From positions 131,656-195,655 of the forward strand of contig VYZB01000755.1 of the NCBI GenBank assembly GCA_013397455.1: 64,000 nucleotides of DNA, read 5' to 3'. The translations under genes and the position numbers were made by a program. Each line of letters starts with the position of its first letter. The first letter of the stretch is position 1. Positions 50,701-59,204 of this stretch are shown here, in pieces. This stretch comes from Crotophaga sulcirostris (Eukaryota; Chordata; Aves; Cuculiformes; Crotophagidae). The notes below the pieces were generated by a model, which worked only from the letters and a program-made list of their open reading frames with translations, did no database searches and had not been told where the DNA came from.

Positions 50701-53700
50701 GCACAGGTGATGCTTTTGAATTTTTTTTTCCTGTTCTGCCTTGTGAATGTCAGTGCAGCTTCCTCTGGAGTAAAAGCGTTGCCCAAGCCAGGACAAGCTA
50801 ACTGGGAATACTGTGCAAGGGACTGGTTATACCTGTGACCTTCTGGTAAATCAAGTTATTCAGGCCTGGCCGTTATCTGCTGTCTCCTTCCTTGCACTCT
50901 GACAGCACTGGAAGTATGGTGTGTGAAAAGACTGCAGGATCCTGGGATCTTTTTCTGGAAGGCATTCTTAGGCTGTAAATGAGGATCTGCAGGTGTTTTT
51001 CTTGTTCTCACCAAGAAATTTAGCTGAGACTCTGGCTTCAGAGCCTTTATCTCACCACTACATGGAGCATCAGTGGGTTGTTCTATGGAAGACTTCTAAG
51101 ATCCAGAGTTTGGGTCAGGATCCAGACAATGCTACCCTGAAAATCAGGAGCCCGTAGAGCTGGATCTAAACATGTCTGCACTGGATCTGTGTCTGTTGAG
51201 ACGAACCTAGTTTCTTCAGAAGAGAGGGGTTGTAGGACTCTCTCTTCCTGGAGATATTGTAGAATTCATTCTGTCCAGAGCAGCATCTGCCGTGTAGGAG
51301 AGGACTCCCCACACATTGCCTGGTGCATCTGCTCAGAGAGGAATGGGCAGCTGGTCCTGCTTTGCCCCGTGGTTGTGACTCATCCGAAGTCACATTAGAG
51401 GACCCAGAGGAGAGAAAGGCAGCAGGGGAGCCAATGGAATCTTTTTCTCTTTCAGAGCTATCCTAGAGGAATCCAAACCCTCTCTTGTGACAGCAGTCAT
51501 GGGACAAAACATCCAGCTGGTCTGCAAGACAGGGATGTCCCCCTTCTCCAGAGTGGAGTGGATGAAGAATGGCCTACCGGTCTCCTCTGACAGGTGAGCT
51601 CAGCTCCCTTTTTTCTAGAGCAGGTAGGCTACTGGCTGGGCAGAGTGTCAAATAGACATGTCCGCTTTCTTTATAATCTTACTGTTATATTCTTTAGAAA
51701 AAATTAATTAAAAGGATGAATAAATAAACAAGCCTATGTATTGACCTAAGAGCATGAACTGTCCCCATGGTCTGTACACAGCAGAACAGATACAGTCTGC
51801 AGCAGTATTGAGGCATTTGCCAGTGCTATGGGGCAGAACGGGTTCTGTCTTGTAACAAGGCTGACATGTAGGCAATGATACAAAAAAAATGTTGTCTTTG
51901 TTGGGTTTATCTTGGGACAGCACTAAGTCAGTAGTCTAGGGTGAAGCTTGTAGCCAAATAACTCAGAATTCCTCTGGCTACAAGTTCCTGACACTCCCAT
52001 CTAAGATAAATTTTTTTTTTAAAACTACTTCTAAAGCCTGTTTTTCCTGGGAAGTCTGTTTCCAGCAACAGTTTGGAGCCAGACAGTCACTTTGTGTTAC
52101 GAAAATCACAGTTAAGAAAGGCCCAGTTCTGCTTTTCTGTTTGCAGATGACTGCTGGGGCTAAAGCTCCTGCCTGGAAGGGCAGTTTGCCTCCTCGTGGG
52201 AGAACTTTGCTGAAAGCAGTTCCCTGTTTTTCCATCTCAGTTTCCTCTCTGTTCCTGACCTCCTTTCTGCCACAGTTATTTCCGCTGCTTGTGACCCCTC
52301 TGTGGTCCACAGAGGTTTGTTCTCCCCCAGCCGGGGAGGGCACCACGTGGTGAGGGTTGAGGTAACATCATTTATTAGGAAAAAGTTCTTCACTGAAAGG
52401 ATGATTGGCCATGGGAATGCGCTGCCCGGGGAGGTGGTGGAGTCACCAACCCTGGAGGTGTTTAAGAGGAGATGGGATGAGGCACTCAGTGCCAGGATTT
52501 AGATGCTGGGTTGGTGTCGGTGTTGGGTTATAGGTTGGACTCTATGATCTCAGAGATCCTTTCCAACCTTGTGATACTGTGATCAGCATGGAGGGCTGGG
52601 TGCGTGGTGAGGGTTTGGGTAACATCAGCACGGAGGGCTGGATGCCTTGACCAGTTGTGGTCCTGGCCAGGCAGGGGCAGTTGACTCTTGCTCATGCCGC
52701 AGGCACACCCACCAGTCCGACAACTCCTTGGTGATCAGCCACATCACGCTGGAGGATGCCGGGACGTACACCTGCCTCATCACCGACGGGAGGGCGGAGA
52801 GCCGGCAGGTCCAGTTACACATCACAGGTAACTCATCCTCCACTCGAGACCCAAGAGGTGACAGCTCAGGGCTCCTCTTTAGCGGTCGCTGACAGCAGGA
52901 GCGGTGAAGGCAGCTGCAGGAGCAAACCCCCTCTGCTGCAGCAGCACTGCCTTCACTCCTCAGCTGGGGTGTCCCACAAGCTGGTCAAAGCAATCCCCTC
53001 CAATGGGGGGATGCCAAGAGGGAGTGTGGGGGCAGCAGGGCTTCTTTTGGTGTTGCTGCATGATAAAGCCTTATTTCTAAAGCACTCCCTCCCCTGTAGT
53101 GCCACCCCATAACCCGAGCTGTGGCTTGCCTGTCGCCTGACCCATTTCCAGCAGATCCTCATCCCTGAGAGCTATCAACTGCCTCCTGACCTCATACAGG
53201 AGGCTCCAGAAGAGGGGTTCTCTGCAGCTTCCTGAACCTTCCATCTCACTATAATGTGACCCATCTGCCATAGCTGTTTGGGCTGATGCATTTATGTTTT
53301 GTGTTTTGCCCAAACAGGTCCAGATTCGCTGTTCTGAAAAATGTGCTTTCTTTAAGAAACCAAAATAAAAAAATGTGAAAGAGTAGTCTCAAAAGATGGG
53401 CCAGCAAGGCACCCTGTAGTCTTCAAACTCCAAAGTGTAGTTTGTCACAGCAATGGCACACAGGGCAGAAGGCCCTGTGGCCTAAGGGATGCTGCAACAT
53501 GTTCACTGACAGAGGAGAGAAAGGAGTCTAAAATCACTTGCCTGCAGGTCTGTGGCTCTCATTAGCAGACAGCACAGGCTCACTGCACCAGTCAGCCAGA
53601 TAACAGATGGCTGAAGGGCTCTTTGGCTCCAGTTCAGCAAGCTCTCCCAAGCTCATAGAAAGCCTATGCAAGAGGTCACAGTAAGAAGGGTCCTTTTATT

Positions 53701-56700
53701 CACATATGGCATTTTATTGTGAATAGAGCATCAGAGTGCTGTTCTGGCAGAGGGTGAGAGAGGTCAGGTCCTTCACAAGGAAAGCCAGCAGCATCGAGAG
53801 CTATCCAGAGGCAGGAAGGCTGAAGAGACAGCTGGGTCCTCTGTGCATCAGCAACTCACATACAGGTAAGTTCACACCCAGCAACAGTTTGCCCGCCGTG
53901 CCCTGCTGATGAACCATATGGCACCTCTTCTTGTAGAGAGGCTGCAGATTGGAAAGGTCCTGGGTCAGCTGTTCTGGGGCACGGTTGGGAAGCAAGCACT
54001 ACTGAACTGCTGACAACAGGAACAGGCAAAGATCCCAGTCGCAAGCTGTCTCTGTCCTCCCTGAGGGTCTCTTGAAAGAAGCATATTCTGAGCAAAGATG
54101 TGCAGGGCAGCTGATGGCAAGGGAGTTAGGTTCAAATAAAAGTAGAAATACCAGGGGCAGCATCCTTAGCTGTTCAAGTTAATGTAGACAGAAAGAGAAA
54201 CCCATTCTGGAAAAAAAGCAAAGCAAATAGAAACTGCTTAGCTAGCACAAAATAGACATGTATTTTAAAAAGTTCCAGTTACTTTAGTCCCCACCATTTA
54301 TTTTAAATATTTTGTGAACAAACCAGTTTGACTTAAAGCTATCTCCTCACCTACGGGGTGGCATGTTTTGTAGCTTCTTGCAGATTTCTTTCATGATTGT
54401 AGTAAGCCCCACAGGAATAAAGGGGTACAAATTATTTTGTAAATGCTGCTTAAATGCAGTATGCTGGGGCTCCAGATTAAATGGGACCACGATCTGATCC
54501 CTCCCTTCTTTTTATTTTACAACCTAAAACCCAGCCAGCTTGCTGAACTCCCCAGCAATGTCCTTAGATGCCTCTGCCTAAAAGCAGGAAGAAGTGATTC
54601 ATTGAATTAAGAGCATTGAATTAAGGCTCTTTGGTTTTGTTTTTTGAGATCAAGAATTCAGGTCAGAGAACTGGAGTGGGGGAGATGATGATGTATTTGA
54701 CTCTGGGAGGGAACATCATGGTTTAGTTCCCTTCTAAAATGGTGTTTAGCTGTAGTTCTAAGAGAGCAAAGAGCAGGATGTGAGAGCCTGACCTCAGCCT
54801 CTTCGATGCATGAAGTGGATGGCCAACCCCTGGGCCTTGCGAGCAGCCAGGGGATTGCAATGAGCTCTTCACACCCCAAAAAATACCTGCTTATTTTTGT
54901 GTGCCAGACAAGAACCCTGGGGGAAAACTGCTTGGTGCTCTGTTCAGGACTTTGTCTCATTTGCTGCATGCTCGTGTTCTTAACACTTCCTAGGCTGCTA
55001 TCCAGAGGGATGCTCTAAGAAACAGTGTTGCTGTGTTGCTGTCTTTAGAGGGTTAAGGTGGCTGGCTAGAGAGCAGCATCAAACTATGCTGAACTAGAGC
55101 AGGATTTGGTGGAGGCTGCTCTTTTCTGAATGTTGGGAATGACAAGTGTCAGAGCTCTGATGGGAGTACACAGACCGCCCTTTGGAGGCAAAAAATAAGG
55201 CTTGTGATTAAAAAAACCTTGTGCTCAAGGTCAAATGCTGAACAAAGAAGTTCCTGCATCTTTTGCTGTGCTTGTGGACTTTGCAGACTGAGAATGGATA
55301 AGAGCGAGCCCTCGGTAGTGGAGGCCAACGTCGGGGAGAGAGTCAGACTGCCCTGCAGAGTGGAAGCATCGCCCGCTCTCACCGTTGAGTGGCAGAAAGA
55401 CGGGCGGCCCCTCTCGTCTCCCAGGTGAGCTCCCAGATGGCTCCACCATCCCCATCGGCAGGTTCACGTTGAGGAGTGCCTCCTTCTTACCTTGCCTTCC
55501 CTGTCTCCTTGCTGAGAGAACGGAGCTGCTGGCTGTGGAGCCAGGGCCCATCCTGCGTTGTGGCCAGACTGTCCTGCCTGGCTGCCCTGGTCTCACTCGC
55601 AGATCAAAGTCTGAATATTGAACCCGCGAGTGAACAGCTCTGATACAGGCTCTGCAAGTGAGTCAAAGCTGAAATTTGTTCATGCACAAAATTAGCAGAA
55701 AGAGGACATGTGCCAAAAAAAATTTTCCAAAACCCAGCTGGTGTGTGAGCGAGGGCAGAGGTTGACAGCAAAGAGAGAGATCAGTGTGTCTGCTGTGAAG
55801 TTCCACAGCCACTGGTGCAGCCCTCCTGCAGCTCCCCTCACCCTCTGTTCCCAGAAAGCTGCTCTAGCAGCCAGCTTTTCCAGGATCTACAGCACTGCTG
55901 CTGGGATTTGAGCACCAGGGGTTGTATTACAGGTTGAACTGAGCTCCTGCTAAACCGTTTTTCAGTGTTACTCCAGAAGTTGTACACGAGGCTCAGCTTC
56001 AGCCCTGGTGGTCGGAGCCCCGTCCTGACCCAAGCGCAGGCTGAGGGTTTTTCTGGTTTTGCTCCCCAGACACAAGCAACAGTCGGACGGGGCGCTGGTG
56101 ATCAGCCGCATCAGCTCGGAAGATGTTGGTGTCTTTACCTGTGTTGCCTCCAATGGACGTGACCAGGACCAGCGCCAGGTCCTGCTCCGACCTCTAGGTA
56201 CTGGGTGGGTGGGGGTACACACGGCGAGTTCGAACACGCGTGTGCGCACACGAGCAGGAAACAGTGAGGGCTGAGCAGTGTGGGTTTCCTGTCTGGCCAC
56301 GTCACTTGATTTCACACCTGATGTTTCACAGGTGGCTTGAGGGCAAGGGCAGAATGAGTTGTTTAACCTAACAGTGATCTGCATGTGTTTAGCAGATTGT
56401 GGTGCTCCAGGCAGCTGGGAGGAGGGGCCCTGAGGGCCTTGTTTCTGGGACACTGGTGTGGAATGGGTATAGGAGCAAGAGGAACTAAGGAGATGGTTCT
56501 TCTGTATCTGTGATGTGCTTGTGTCCAGCTGGAGGAAAAAGCTCTTTGAGGCCTCTGCTGCTTGCCCTTTCTTGAACCAAAGCCCTTAGGAAACCCACAT
56601 TCCTCACAGCAACAGCATCAGTGCTCCAAACCTGCTATTTCAAGGCCCAGGGACTTGTAGATCATCATAGTGACTTCCCATCATCATGACTTCCATCATG

Positions 56701-59204
56701 AGGGAGTGCTCCTACTGCCAGCAGCAGCATGGCGTTACCTTTGTGCTAGTGATGGTTTCCCTTCTGGTCTAGGAGAGCTGAGGATCACTGGTCTTCCACC
56801 AAGCATCACGGTACCCGAGGGAGGGACTGCTCGGCTTCATTGTACAGTGAATGGCAACAATGTGAATATAAGATGGTCAAGGTGAGCAAAATGAGACAGG
56901 GATTTCCCTTTCCTTCTCTTCCTGAATCTCCTCACTTACACTTCAAATGATAACACAAGATGCCTGCCAGGTAAGAGAGAGATCCATGGTTCTCAGCCCC
57001 AGCTCGCATCACCGACCCTTTCCTCATCAACTTTTCTATTACCCCAAGAATCCTGGGCAAGAACCCTGCGGGTGTTGGGGTCACCAAGTTTGTGTTGCAG
57101 ACAAATGAGGAGAAAAGCAGACTTTAAGTTAATATTTCATTGATTTCAGAAGGACTCCATGCTGGAAAGCTAGCGACATCACAACAGCAAAAATTAAAAC
57201 GAGCAACCAGAGGAAGACTTTTAGTTGGTCTTTATAAAACCCTCTGCCTAATCCTCACCAACATTTTAGCACCTACAACAGCAGCAGTGCTTCCCCCAGT
57301 TTCCTACTGTGACTGTTGTTTCTCTTTACTGTCAAGCAGGAACGAATTTGAGGTGTGTTAATGAAGGTAAAGGAAAAGCTGCATCCTCTTCTCTTGGTGG
57401 TTTACAGTGAGACTTTGATTTTGTGCAGGAGTTTGGTGGGGCTGTTTTTCCTATTTGAAAATAATCAGTTCTGTTTTGGAGCCTTCTTGCAAAGGATCCA
57501 GAGCGATGGATGAGTAATTGTTTAAATCCCTCTTCTCCAAGGGGTGGGACTGAAGTGGGGAATCTCATAAAGAGAGCTTTTCTTCCATATGTACGTTTGA
57601 TATTTGAGTTAACAAAATGATGCAAGTTTCAGAGTCTAAATGAAACCCTTTTCAGTGAAACAAATTTAATTTCTTTGATAACCGGGAGTTCATAATTCGT
57701 GCAGTTTTCCTGCTGAGCACAGAATATTCCAGGAGGAACAGAACAGGCACAATCTTGCTGGTATTTTAAACACTTTTTTTAAACAAACTTTCAAGGGAGA
57801 GGAAAGAGGGTGCATTGCTCACTACTCCATATGTTTCTCAAGCAATATGTGCTGCTATCAGTGCCAGCCAAACAAGCGCTGCCAGACCACAACCTGGAGA
57901 GAGGGAAAGGCACCATGGATTTTCTCTTAGTTCCTCAAACCTCAAAAATGTGTAATAGTGGAAAGGGCAATGTCTTTATAGAGAGCACACAGTTACCTCC
58001 CACACAGGGAGCTAATGGGTACAGGCTCACACTGTTACCCGGTTGTAGAGCCAGACCATGGCAAAAGACAATTTCTTCTCCCTTCCTGCTGAGTTTGTAA
58101 CAATTCATCCCTTTCGTGGTTCCCAAAGAGCACAGAGAGCTCCTTCAGCCCCCATGGGTGGGAATAGTGGTACAAAACGTCTGTTGCTACAGGAACGGAG
58201 TCCCCATGCGGGCAGATGGCCACCACATCCACCTGTCCCAGGATGGAAGCTTGATGATAAGCAACATTCAAGAGGCTAACGAGGGATCCTACACCTGCAG
58301 TGCCTACAGCAGCACAAACTCTGTCAGCGCCAGCACGGAGGTGAAAGTGCTGAGCAGCAGGCCTAGCAGTGAGTACCAGCTGTTCCCCTGCTTCTTCCAG
58401 CCCAGTCCCTGCCCTTTGGTCGCTGTTGTAAGTCTACCCACTGCACGTGCCCCTTCGCCGCTGACCTCTGCCGCTGACCTCTACCGCTGTGCCACTCGAG
58501 GAACCCCGCATTCCCTAGGCAGAAAAGCAGGACGGTGGAAACACACCCCAACACCACCAAGGTGCTGGGAGCCTCATTAACTTCTTGAGGCCAAAATGAC
58601 ATGGTGGTTTGACCAAATAATTGACTGCAAAATTCATATTTGGACTCTGGACACCATCCAACTGGCTTTACAAAGGGTGTAGAGTGGTCTCTCCTCTGGA
58701 GGTCAGCCCCAGAATCTGTATTCTTCTCCTGTATCTCACCAGAAGGGTCAGTTTCTCTCTAATCCTTGATGTTGGACTAAATTTAAAACAATCCCCTTAG
58801 AACTGGCAGGGCATCGCAGTGTCACAAGGTTGGAAAGGACCTCTGAGATCATCGAGTCCAACCTGTAACCCAGCACTAACACCAACCCATCATCTAAACC
58901 ATGGCAAACCATGGGTGGAGAGAGCTGGAATGTGCTGTGTCTCCTGGGGGGGGGGGCGGGGGGAATGAAACCTGAGGATAAGCCCTAGCAGCATATTTAC
59001 AACTGCTTCACTTTTTGCTTGGCTGCAGCTGCTGTGAATCACATCGTGGACCTGAGCAGGGAGTGTGTGGACCAGCCACACCTGGCCAACTGCGACCTGA
59101 TCCTGCAGGCCCAGCTCTGCGGTAACGAGTACTACTCCAGCTTCTGCTGCGCGAGCTGCTCCCGCCACCAGCCACGCGCCAGCCCTCCTCGCCACCACGG
59201 GTGA
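26725..59204 (+). CDS. PAPLN: Papilin, whole gene (26 coding exons joined)
   Basis: Papilin is a secreted extracellular-matrix glycoprotein of the ADAMTS-like family, found in basement membranes. It lacks a metalloprotease domain, and fly papilin can inhibit a procollagen N-proteinase. I traced 26 coding exons whose phases join in one frame: 4,011 bases and 1,336 residues, against about 1,280 in human papilin. Approximate domains by residue: signal peptide 1-19; TSR1 about 29-78; cysteine-rich plus ADAMTS spacer about 79-300; TSR2 about 311-365; TSR3 366-424; TSR4 425-484; TSR5 487-546; linker 547-640; three papilin cassettes about 641-750; Kunitz about 757-808; Q/S/P/R-rich linker to 968; Ig1 970-1056; short linker to 1094; Ig2 1095-1183; Ig3 1184-1270; PLAC about 1290-1330. 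No stop or frameshift interrupts the model, so the gene looks intact. Untranslated 5' exons and the polyadenylation site are not settled. Individual exons follow. Confidence 0.97.
28400..28840 (+). mobile_element. CR1 LINE 3' end with ORF2 C-terminus, in PAPLN intron 1
   Basis: About 440 bases starting at AGAGCAACGAAGATGGCGAA and ending GATACTGTGA. An open frame still encodes the ORF2 C-terminus ([20 protein letters not shown] and [18 protein letters not shown]). It shares several uncommon variants (GGATGATTGGCCCTTGG, GCCATGGTTTAG) with the copy in intron 8. Confidence 0.95.
29539..29578 (+). mobile_element. CR1 LINE 3' terminal stub, in PAPLN intron 1
   Basis: Only about 40 bases: TGATCTGGGAGGTCCTTTCC, then AACCTTGTGATACTGTG. 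It is one of the shortest recognisable CR1 insertions here. Confidence 0.85.
32757..32872 (+). CDS. PAPLN: PAPLN coding exon 2: dibasic site and start of TSR1
   Basis: Starts after TTATAG, phase 0. Encodes a short MKRQ dibasic stretch, then [17 protein letters not shown], the core of thrombospondin type 1 repeat 1, with a WxxW C-mannosylation motif and a CSRSCG O-fucosylation motif. Donor AAAG|GTGAGG, phase 2. A 6-kb intron separates it from exon 1. Confidence 0.96.
34233..34293 (+). CDS. PAPLN: PAPLN coding exon 3: end of TSR1
   Basis: A 61-base exon between TATCTTTCAG and CAG|GTACAG, phase 2 to 0. It supplies the [13 protein letters not shown] portion of TSR1. Confidence 0.95.
34577..34679 (+). 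CDS. PAPLN: PAPLN coding exon 4: start of ADAMTS cysteine-rich region
   Basis: Acceptor AAACAG, donor GAG|GTAATG, phase 0 to 1. Encodes [19 protein letters not shown] and the following YKWLPYY, typical of the cysteine-rich module after TSR1 in ADAMTS and ADAMTS-like proteins. Confidence 0.96.
35602..35732 (+). CDS. PAPLN: PAPLN coding exon 5: cysteine-rich region
   Basis: Acceptor CTACCAG, donor CAG|GTTAGT, phase 1 to 0. Encodes [18 protein letters not shown] and the conserved [18 protein letters not shown] segment. Confidence 0.97.
36078..36201 (+). CDS. PAPLN: PAPLN coding exon 6: cysteine-rich to spacer
   Basis: Acceptor CCGACAG, donor AAAG|GTACAA, phase 0 to 1. Encodes [16 protein letters not shown] and CGGDGRTC, the CxxCGGDG hallmark of ADAMTS family proteins, then the start of the spacer (GTFDVP). 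Confidence 0.97.
36971..37051 (+). CDS. PAPLN: PAPLN coding exon 7: spacer
   Basis: An 81-base exon, phase 1 to 1, after a T-rich acceptor TTTTTTTCAG. Encodes [19 protein letters not shown] and SRNFL of the ADAMTS spacer. Donor G|GTGAGT. Confidence 0.97.
38110..38282 (+). CDS. PAPLN: PAPLN coding exon 8: spacer
   Basis: Acceptor TTTGCTCAG, donor GAG|GTGAGC, phase 1 to 0. Encodes [27 protein letters not shown] and [10 protein letters not shown], the spacer beta-sandwich core. It is strikingly GC-rich against its introns. Confidence 0.97.
38631..39108 (+). mobile_element. CR1 LINE 3' end with ORF2 C-terminus, in PAPLN intron 8
   Basis: About 480 bases, sense to PAPLN, from AGTTTGAGAAAGATGTCAAG to a double ATACTGTG tail. 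An open frame of about 117 codons encodes the ORF2 C-terminus. It belongs to the same apparent subfamily as the intron 1 copy at 28,400. Confidence 0.95.
39305..39428 (+). CDS. PAPLN: PAPLN coding exon 9: end of spacer, start of TSR2
   Basis: Acceptor TTTCACAG, donor GGAG|GTAAGG, phase 0 to 1. Encodes [17 protein letters not shown], then [16 protein letters not shown]. The CSAEC here has Glu where Ser/Thr would be O-fucosylated. Confidence 0.97.
40555..40681 (+). CDS. PAPLN: PAPLN coding exon 10: rest of TSR2
   Basis: Acceptor CTCTTTTAG, donor CG|GTAAGA, phase 1 to 2. Encodes [20 protein letters not shown] and ends [12 protein letters not shown]. It contains an NRT N-glycosylation sequon. 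Confidence 0.96.
43475..43682 (+). CDS. PAPLN: PAPLN coding exon 11: TSR3 and start of TSR4
   Basis: Acceptor GACCTCCAG, donor GAG|GTGAGT, phase 2 to 0. Encodes [20 protein letters not shown] through CNLRQC, then WSTGPWSE. The intron falls exactly before the CSAS motif of TSR4. Confidence 0.97.
43762..43980 (+). mobile_element. CR1 LINE 5' portion of a split copy, in PAPLN intron 11
   Basis: Sense-strand CR1 ORF2 C-terminal region from GGGCCCCTCAGTTTGAGAAG to TCAGGCAGGGGTTGGTCTCT, where it stops without a 3' tail. The missing 3' half lies inverted 46 bases further on. Confidence 0.92.
44027..44341 (-). mobile_element. CR1 LINE 3' portion, inverted, in PAPLN intron 11
   Basis: Reverse-complement CR1 tail from the octamer end (CACAGTATCACAGTATCACA) back to AGAGACCAACCCCTGCCTGA, the same 20 bases at which the preceding + strand piece ends. 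Together the two halves cover one continuous CR1 segment. Confidence 0.93.
44478..44654 (+). CDS. PAPLN: PAPLN coding exon 12: TSR4 and start of TSR5
   Basis: Acceptor CTTTCTGCAG, donor CTG|GTGAGC, phase 0 to 0, 177 bases. Encodes [16 protein letters not shown] through PCRKENC, then WHVGDWGL. It again stops just before the CS motif, so each TSR is cut at the same place. Confidence 0.97.
44933..45129 (+). repeat. Intron 12 diverged repeat, copy 1
   Basis: Shares an ordered series of matches with 45,628-45,829: AAGCTGAAACAATYCACTC, GGRACAGCAG/GGCAACAGCAG, CAGGGCTG, CATTTGGT, ATGGTTYAAAGTA, TAATTGTTCAGAT and TTGTCT. No known family is recognised. Confidence 0.7.
45628..45829 (+). repeat. Intron 12 diverged repeat, copy 2
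   Basis: Second copy of the block at 44,933-45,129, same orientation, about 700 bases downstream. Estimated identity is moderate with small indels, so the duplication or repeat family is old. Confidence 0.7.
45938..46094 (+). CDS. PAPLN: PAPLN coding exon 13: TSR5
   Basis: The acceptor is the less common AAG type (TCTCTGTGCCCAAG). Donor C|GTGAGT, phase 0 to 1. Encodes [17 protein letters not shown] to [16 protein letters not shown] lacks the Gly of the usual O-fucosylation motif. Confidence 0.95.
46726..46812 (+). CDS. PAPLN: PAPLN coding exon 14: linker after TSR5
   Basis: An 87-base exon, phase 1 to 1. The acceptor TCTCTTTGCAG is good; the donor ACAG|GTTTGG is weak. It encodes [15 protein letters not shown] and an N/P-rich end. 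The VPSMQD start is conserved in mammalian papilin. As a symmetric exon it could be skipped without a frameshift. Confidence 0.85.
46977..47219 (+). mobile_element. CR1 LINE 3' end, in PAPLN intron 14
   Basis: About 243 bases from CCTCAGGGGAGGTTTAGGCT to a double ATACTGTG tail. Inserted about 165 bases after exon 14. Confidence 0.94.
47596..47884 (+). CDS. PAPLN: PAPLN coding exon 15: linker and papilin cassette 1
   Basis: Acceptor CTCTCCCCAG, donor ACAG|GTAGCT, phase 1 to 2. A Ser/His/Asn-rich linker leads into [20 protein letters not shown] and a final GCPSSTC, the first of three small cysteine cassettes typical of papilins. Confidence 0.95.
48015..48132 (+). CDS. PAPLN: PAPLN coding exon 16: papilin cassette 2
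   Basis: Acceptor TGCCTGTAG, donor GCA|GTAAGT, phase 2 to 0. Encodes [20 protein letters not shown], then a short polar linker. Confidence 0.94.
48814..48943 (+). CDS. PAPLN: PAPLN coding exon 17: papilin cassette 3
   Basis: The acceptor is TCTCTAAG at 48,813. A nearby AG four bases on would break the frame. Donor C|GTAAGT, phase 0 to 1. Encodes [20 protein letters not shown] and [10 protein letters not shown]. Confidence 0.93.
50064..50706 (+). CDS. PAPLN: PAPLN coding exon 18: Kunitz domain and long linker
   Basis: A 643-base exon, the largest coding exon, phase 1 to 2. The Kunitz domain has all six cysteines (VC, GPC, KC, GGC, EC, TC) and the conserved [12 protein letters not shown] core. 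The reactive-loop P1 residue is Thr (GPC-T-N-W-T), not Lys/Arg, so classical trypsin inhibition is not expected. About 160 residues of Gln/Ser/Pro/Arg/Gly-rich linker follow, longer than I recall in the human protein. The donor is CACAG|GTGATG at 50,706. An earlier GTGTGT at 50,636 would throw Ig1 out of frame. The strongly GC-rich end creates long antisense frames that are not genes. Confidence 0.95.
51456..51593 (+). CDS. PAPLN: PAPLN coding exon 19: Ig1, first half
   Basis: Acceptor TCTCTTTCAG, donor GACAG|GTGAGC, phase 2 to 2. Encodes [20 protein letters not shown] and [13 protein letters not shown], with the first Ig cysteine and the core tryptophan. Confidence 0.96.
52344..52645 (+). 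repeat. Interrupted ~42-bp tandem repeat around a CR1 insertion
   Basis: The phrase CGTGGTGAGGGTT...GGTAACATCA occurs before the CR1 copy (52,346) and again after it (52,603), and ATCAGCAYGGAGGGCTGG occurs at 52,582 and 52,624, a period of 42 bases. About two and a half units are present, with the CR1 in the middle. Confidence 0.75.
52372..52581 (+). mobile_element. CR1 LINE 3' end, in PAPLN intron 19
   Basis: About 210 bases from TTATTAGGAAAAAGTTCTTC to GATACTGTGA. It begins at nearly the same internal CR1 position as the copy at 18,913, and it interrupts a local tandem repeat. Confidence 0.94.
52703..52827 (+). CDS. PAPLN: PAPLN coding exon 20: Ig1, second half
   Basis: Acceptor CATGCCGCAG, donor ACAG|GTAACT, phase 2 to 1. 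Encodes [20 protein letters not shown] with the second Ig cysteine in the DxGxYxC motif, then the G strand. Confidence 0.97.
53751..53865 (+). CDS. PAPLN: PAPLN coding exon 21: linker between Ig1 and Ig2
   Basis: Inferred because Ig1 ends at phase 1 while Ig2 begins at phase 2. A 115-base segment after TGTTCTGGCAG and before ACAG|GTAAG fits exactly (phase 1 to 2) and stays open. It encodes a charged, Gln-rich linker with [12 protein letters not shown]. Mammalian papilin has a linker exon at the same position containing a similar ELSR segment. Confidence 0.8.
55287..55424 (+). CDS. PAPLN: PAPLN coding exon 22: Ig2, first half
   Basis: Acceptor GACTTTGCAG, donor CCCAG|GTGAGC, phase 2 to 2. Encodes [20 protein letters not shown], then LPCRVE and [13 protein letters not shown]. 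Confidence 0.97.
56070..56197 (+). CDS. PAPLN: PAPLN coding exon 23: Ig2, second half
   Basis: Acceptor TTGCTCCCCAG, donor CTAG|GTACTG, phase 2 to 1. Encodes [20 protein letters not shown], then [13 protein letters not shown]. Confidence 0.97.
56773..56881 (+). CDS. PAPLN: PAPLN coding exon 24: Ig3, first half
   Basis: Acceptor TTCTGGTCTAG, donor TCAAG|GTGAGC, phase 1 to 2. Encodes [20 protein letters not shown], then RLHCTVNG and IRWSR. Confidence 0.97.
58193..58368 (+). CDS. PAPLN: PAPLN coding exon 25: Ig3, second half
   Basis: Acceptor TGTTGCTACAG, donor AGCA|GTGAGT, phase 2 to 1. Encodes [18 protein letters not shown] and [13 protein letters not shown], ending [10 protein letters not shown]. 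Confidence 0.97.
58814..58904 (-). mobile_element. CR1 LINE 3' terminal fragment, in PAPLN intron 25
   Basis: About 90 bases, reverse complement of the CR1 tail, beginning CAGTGTCACAAGGTTGGAAA. It lies about 125 bases before the PLAC exon. Confidence 0.9.
58945..58964 (+). repeat. G-rich tract before the PLAC exon
   Basis: A run of about 10 G, a C, then six G. It is short, low-complexity and G-quadruplex-prone, and lies 65 bases upstream of the last exon. Confidence 0.75.
59029..59204 (+). CDS. PAPLN: PAPLN coding exon 26: PLAC domain and stop
   Basis: Acceptor TGGCTGCAG, phase 1. Encodes the PLAC (protease and lacunin) module with [20 protein letters not shown] and [12 protein letters not shown], six cysteines, then a short basic tail and TGA at 59,202-59,204. 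The 3' UTR follows directly. Confidence 0.98.

Noticed and set aside
50247..50796. Long antisense open frames (152-179 codons) over PAPLN exon 18
   Set aside because: They mirror the GC-rich, stop-poor papilin linker and show no independent domain or splice signals.
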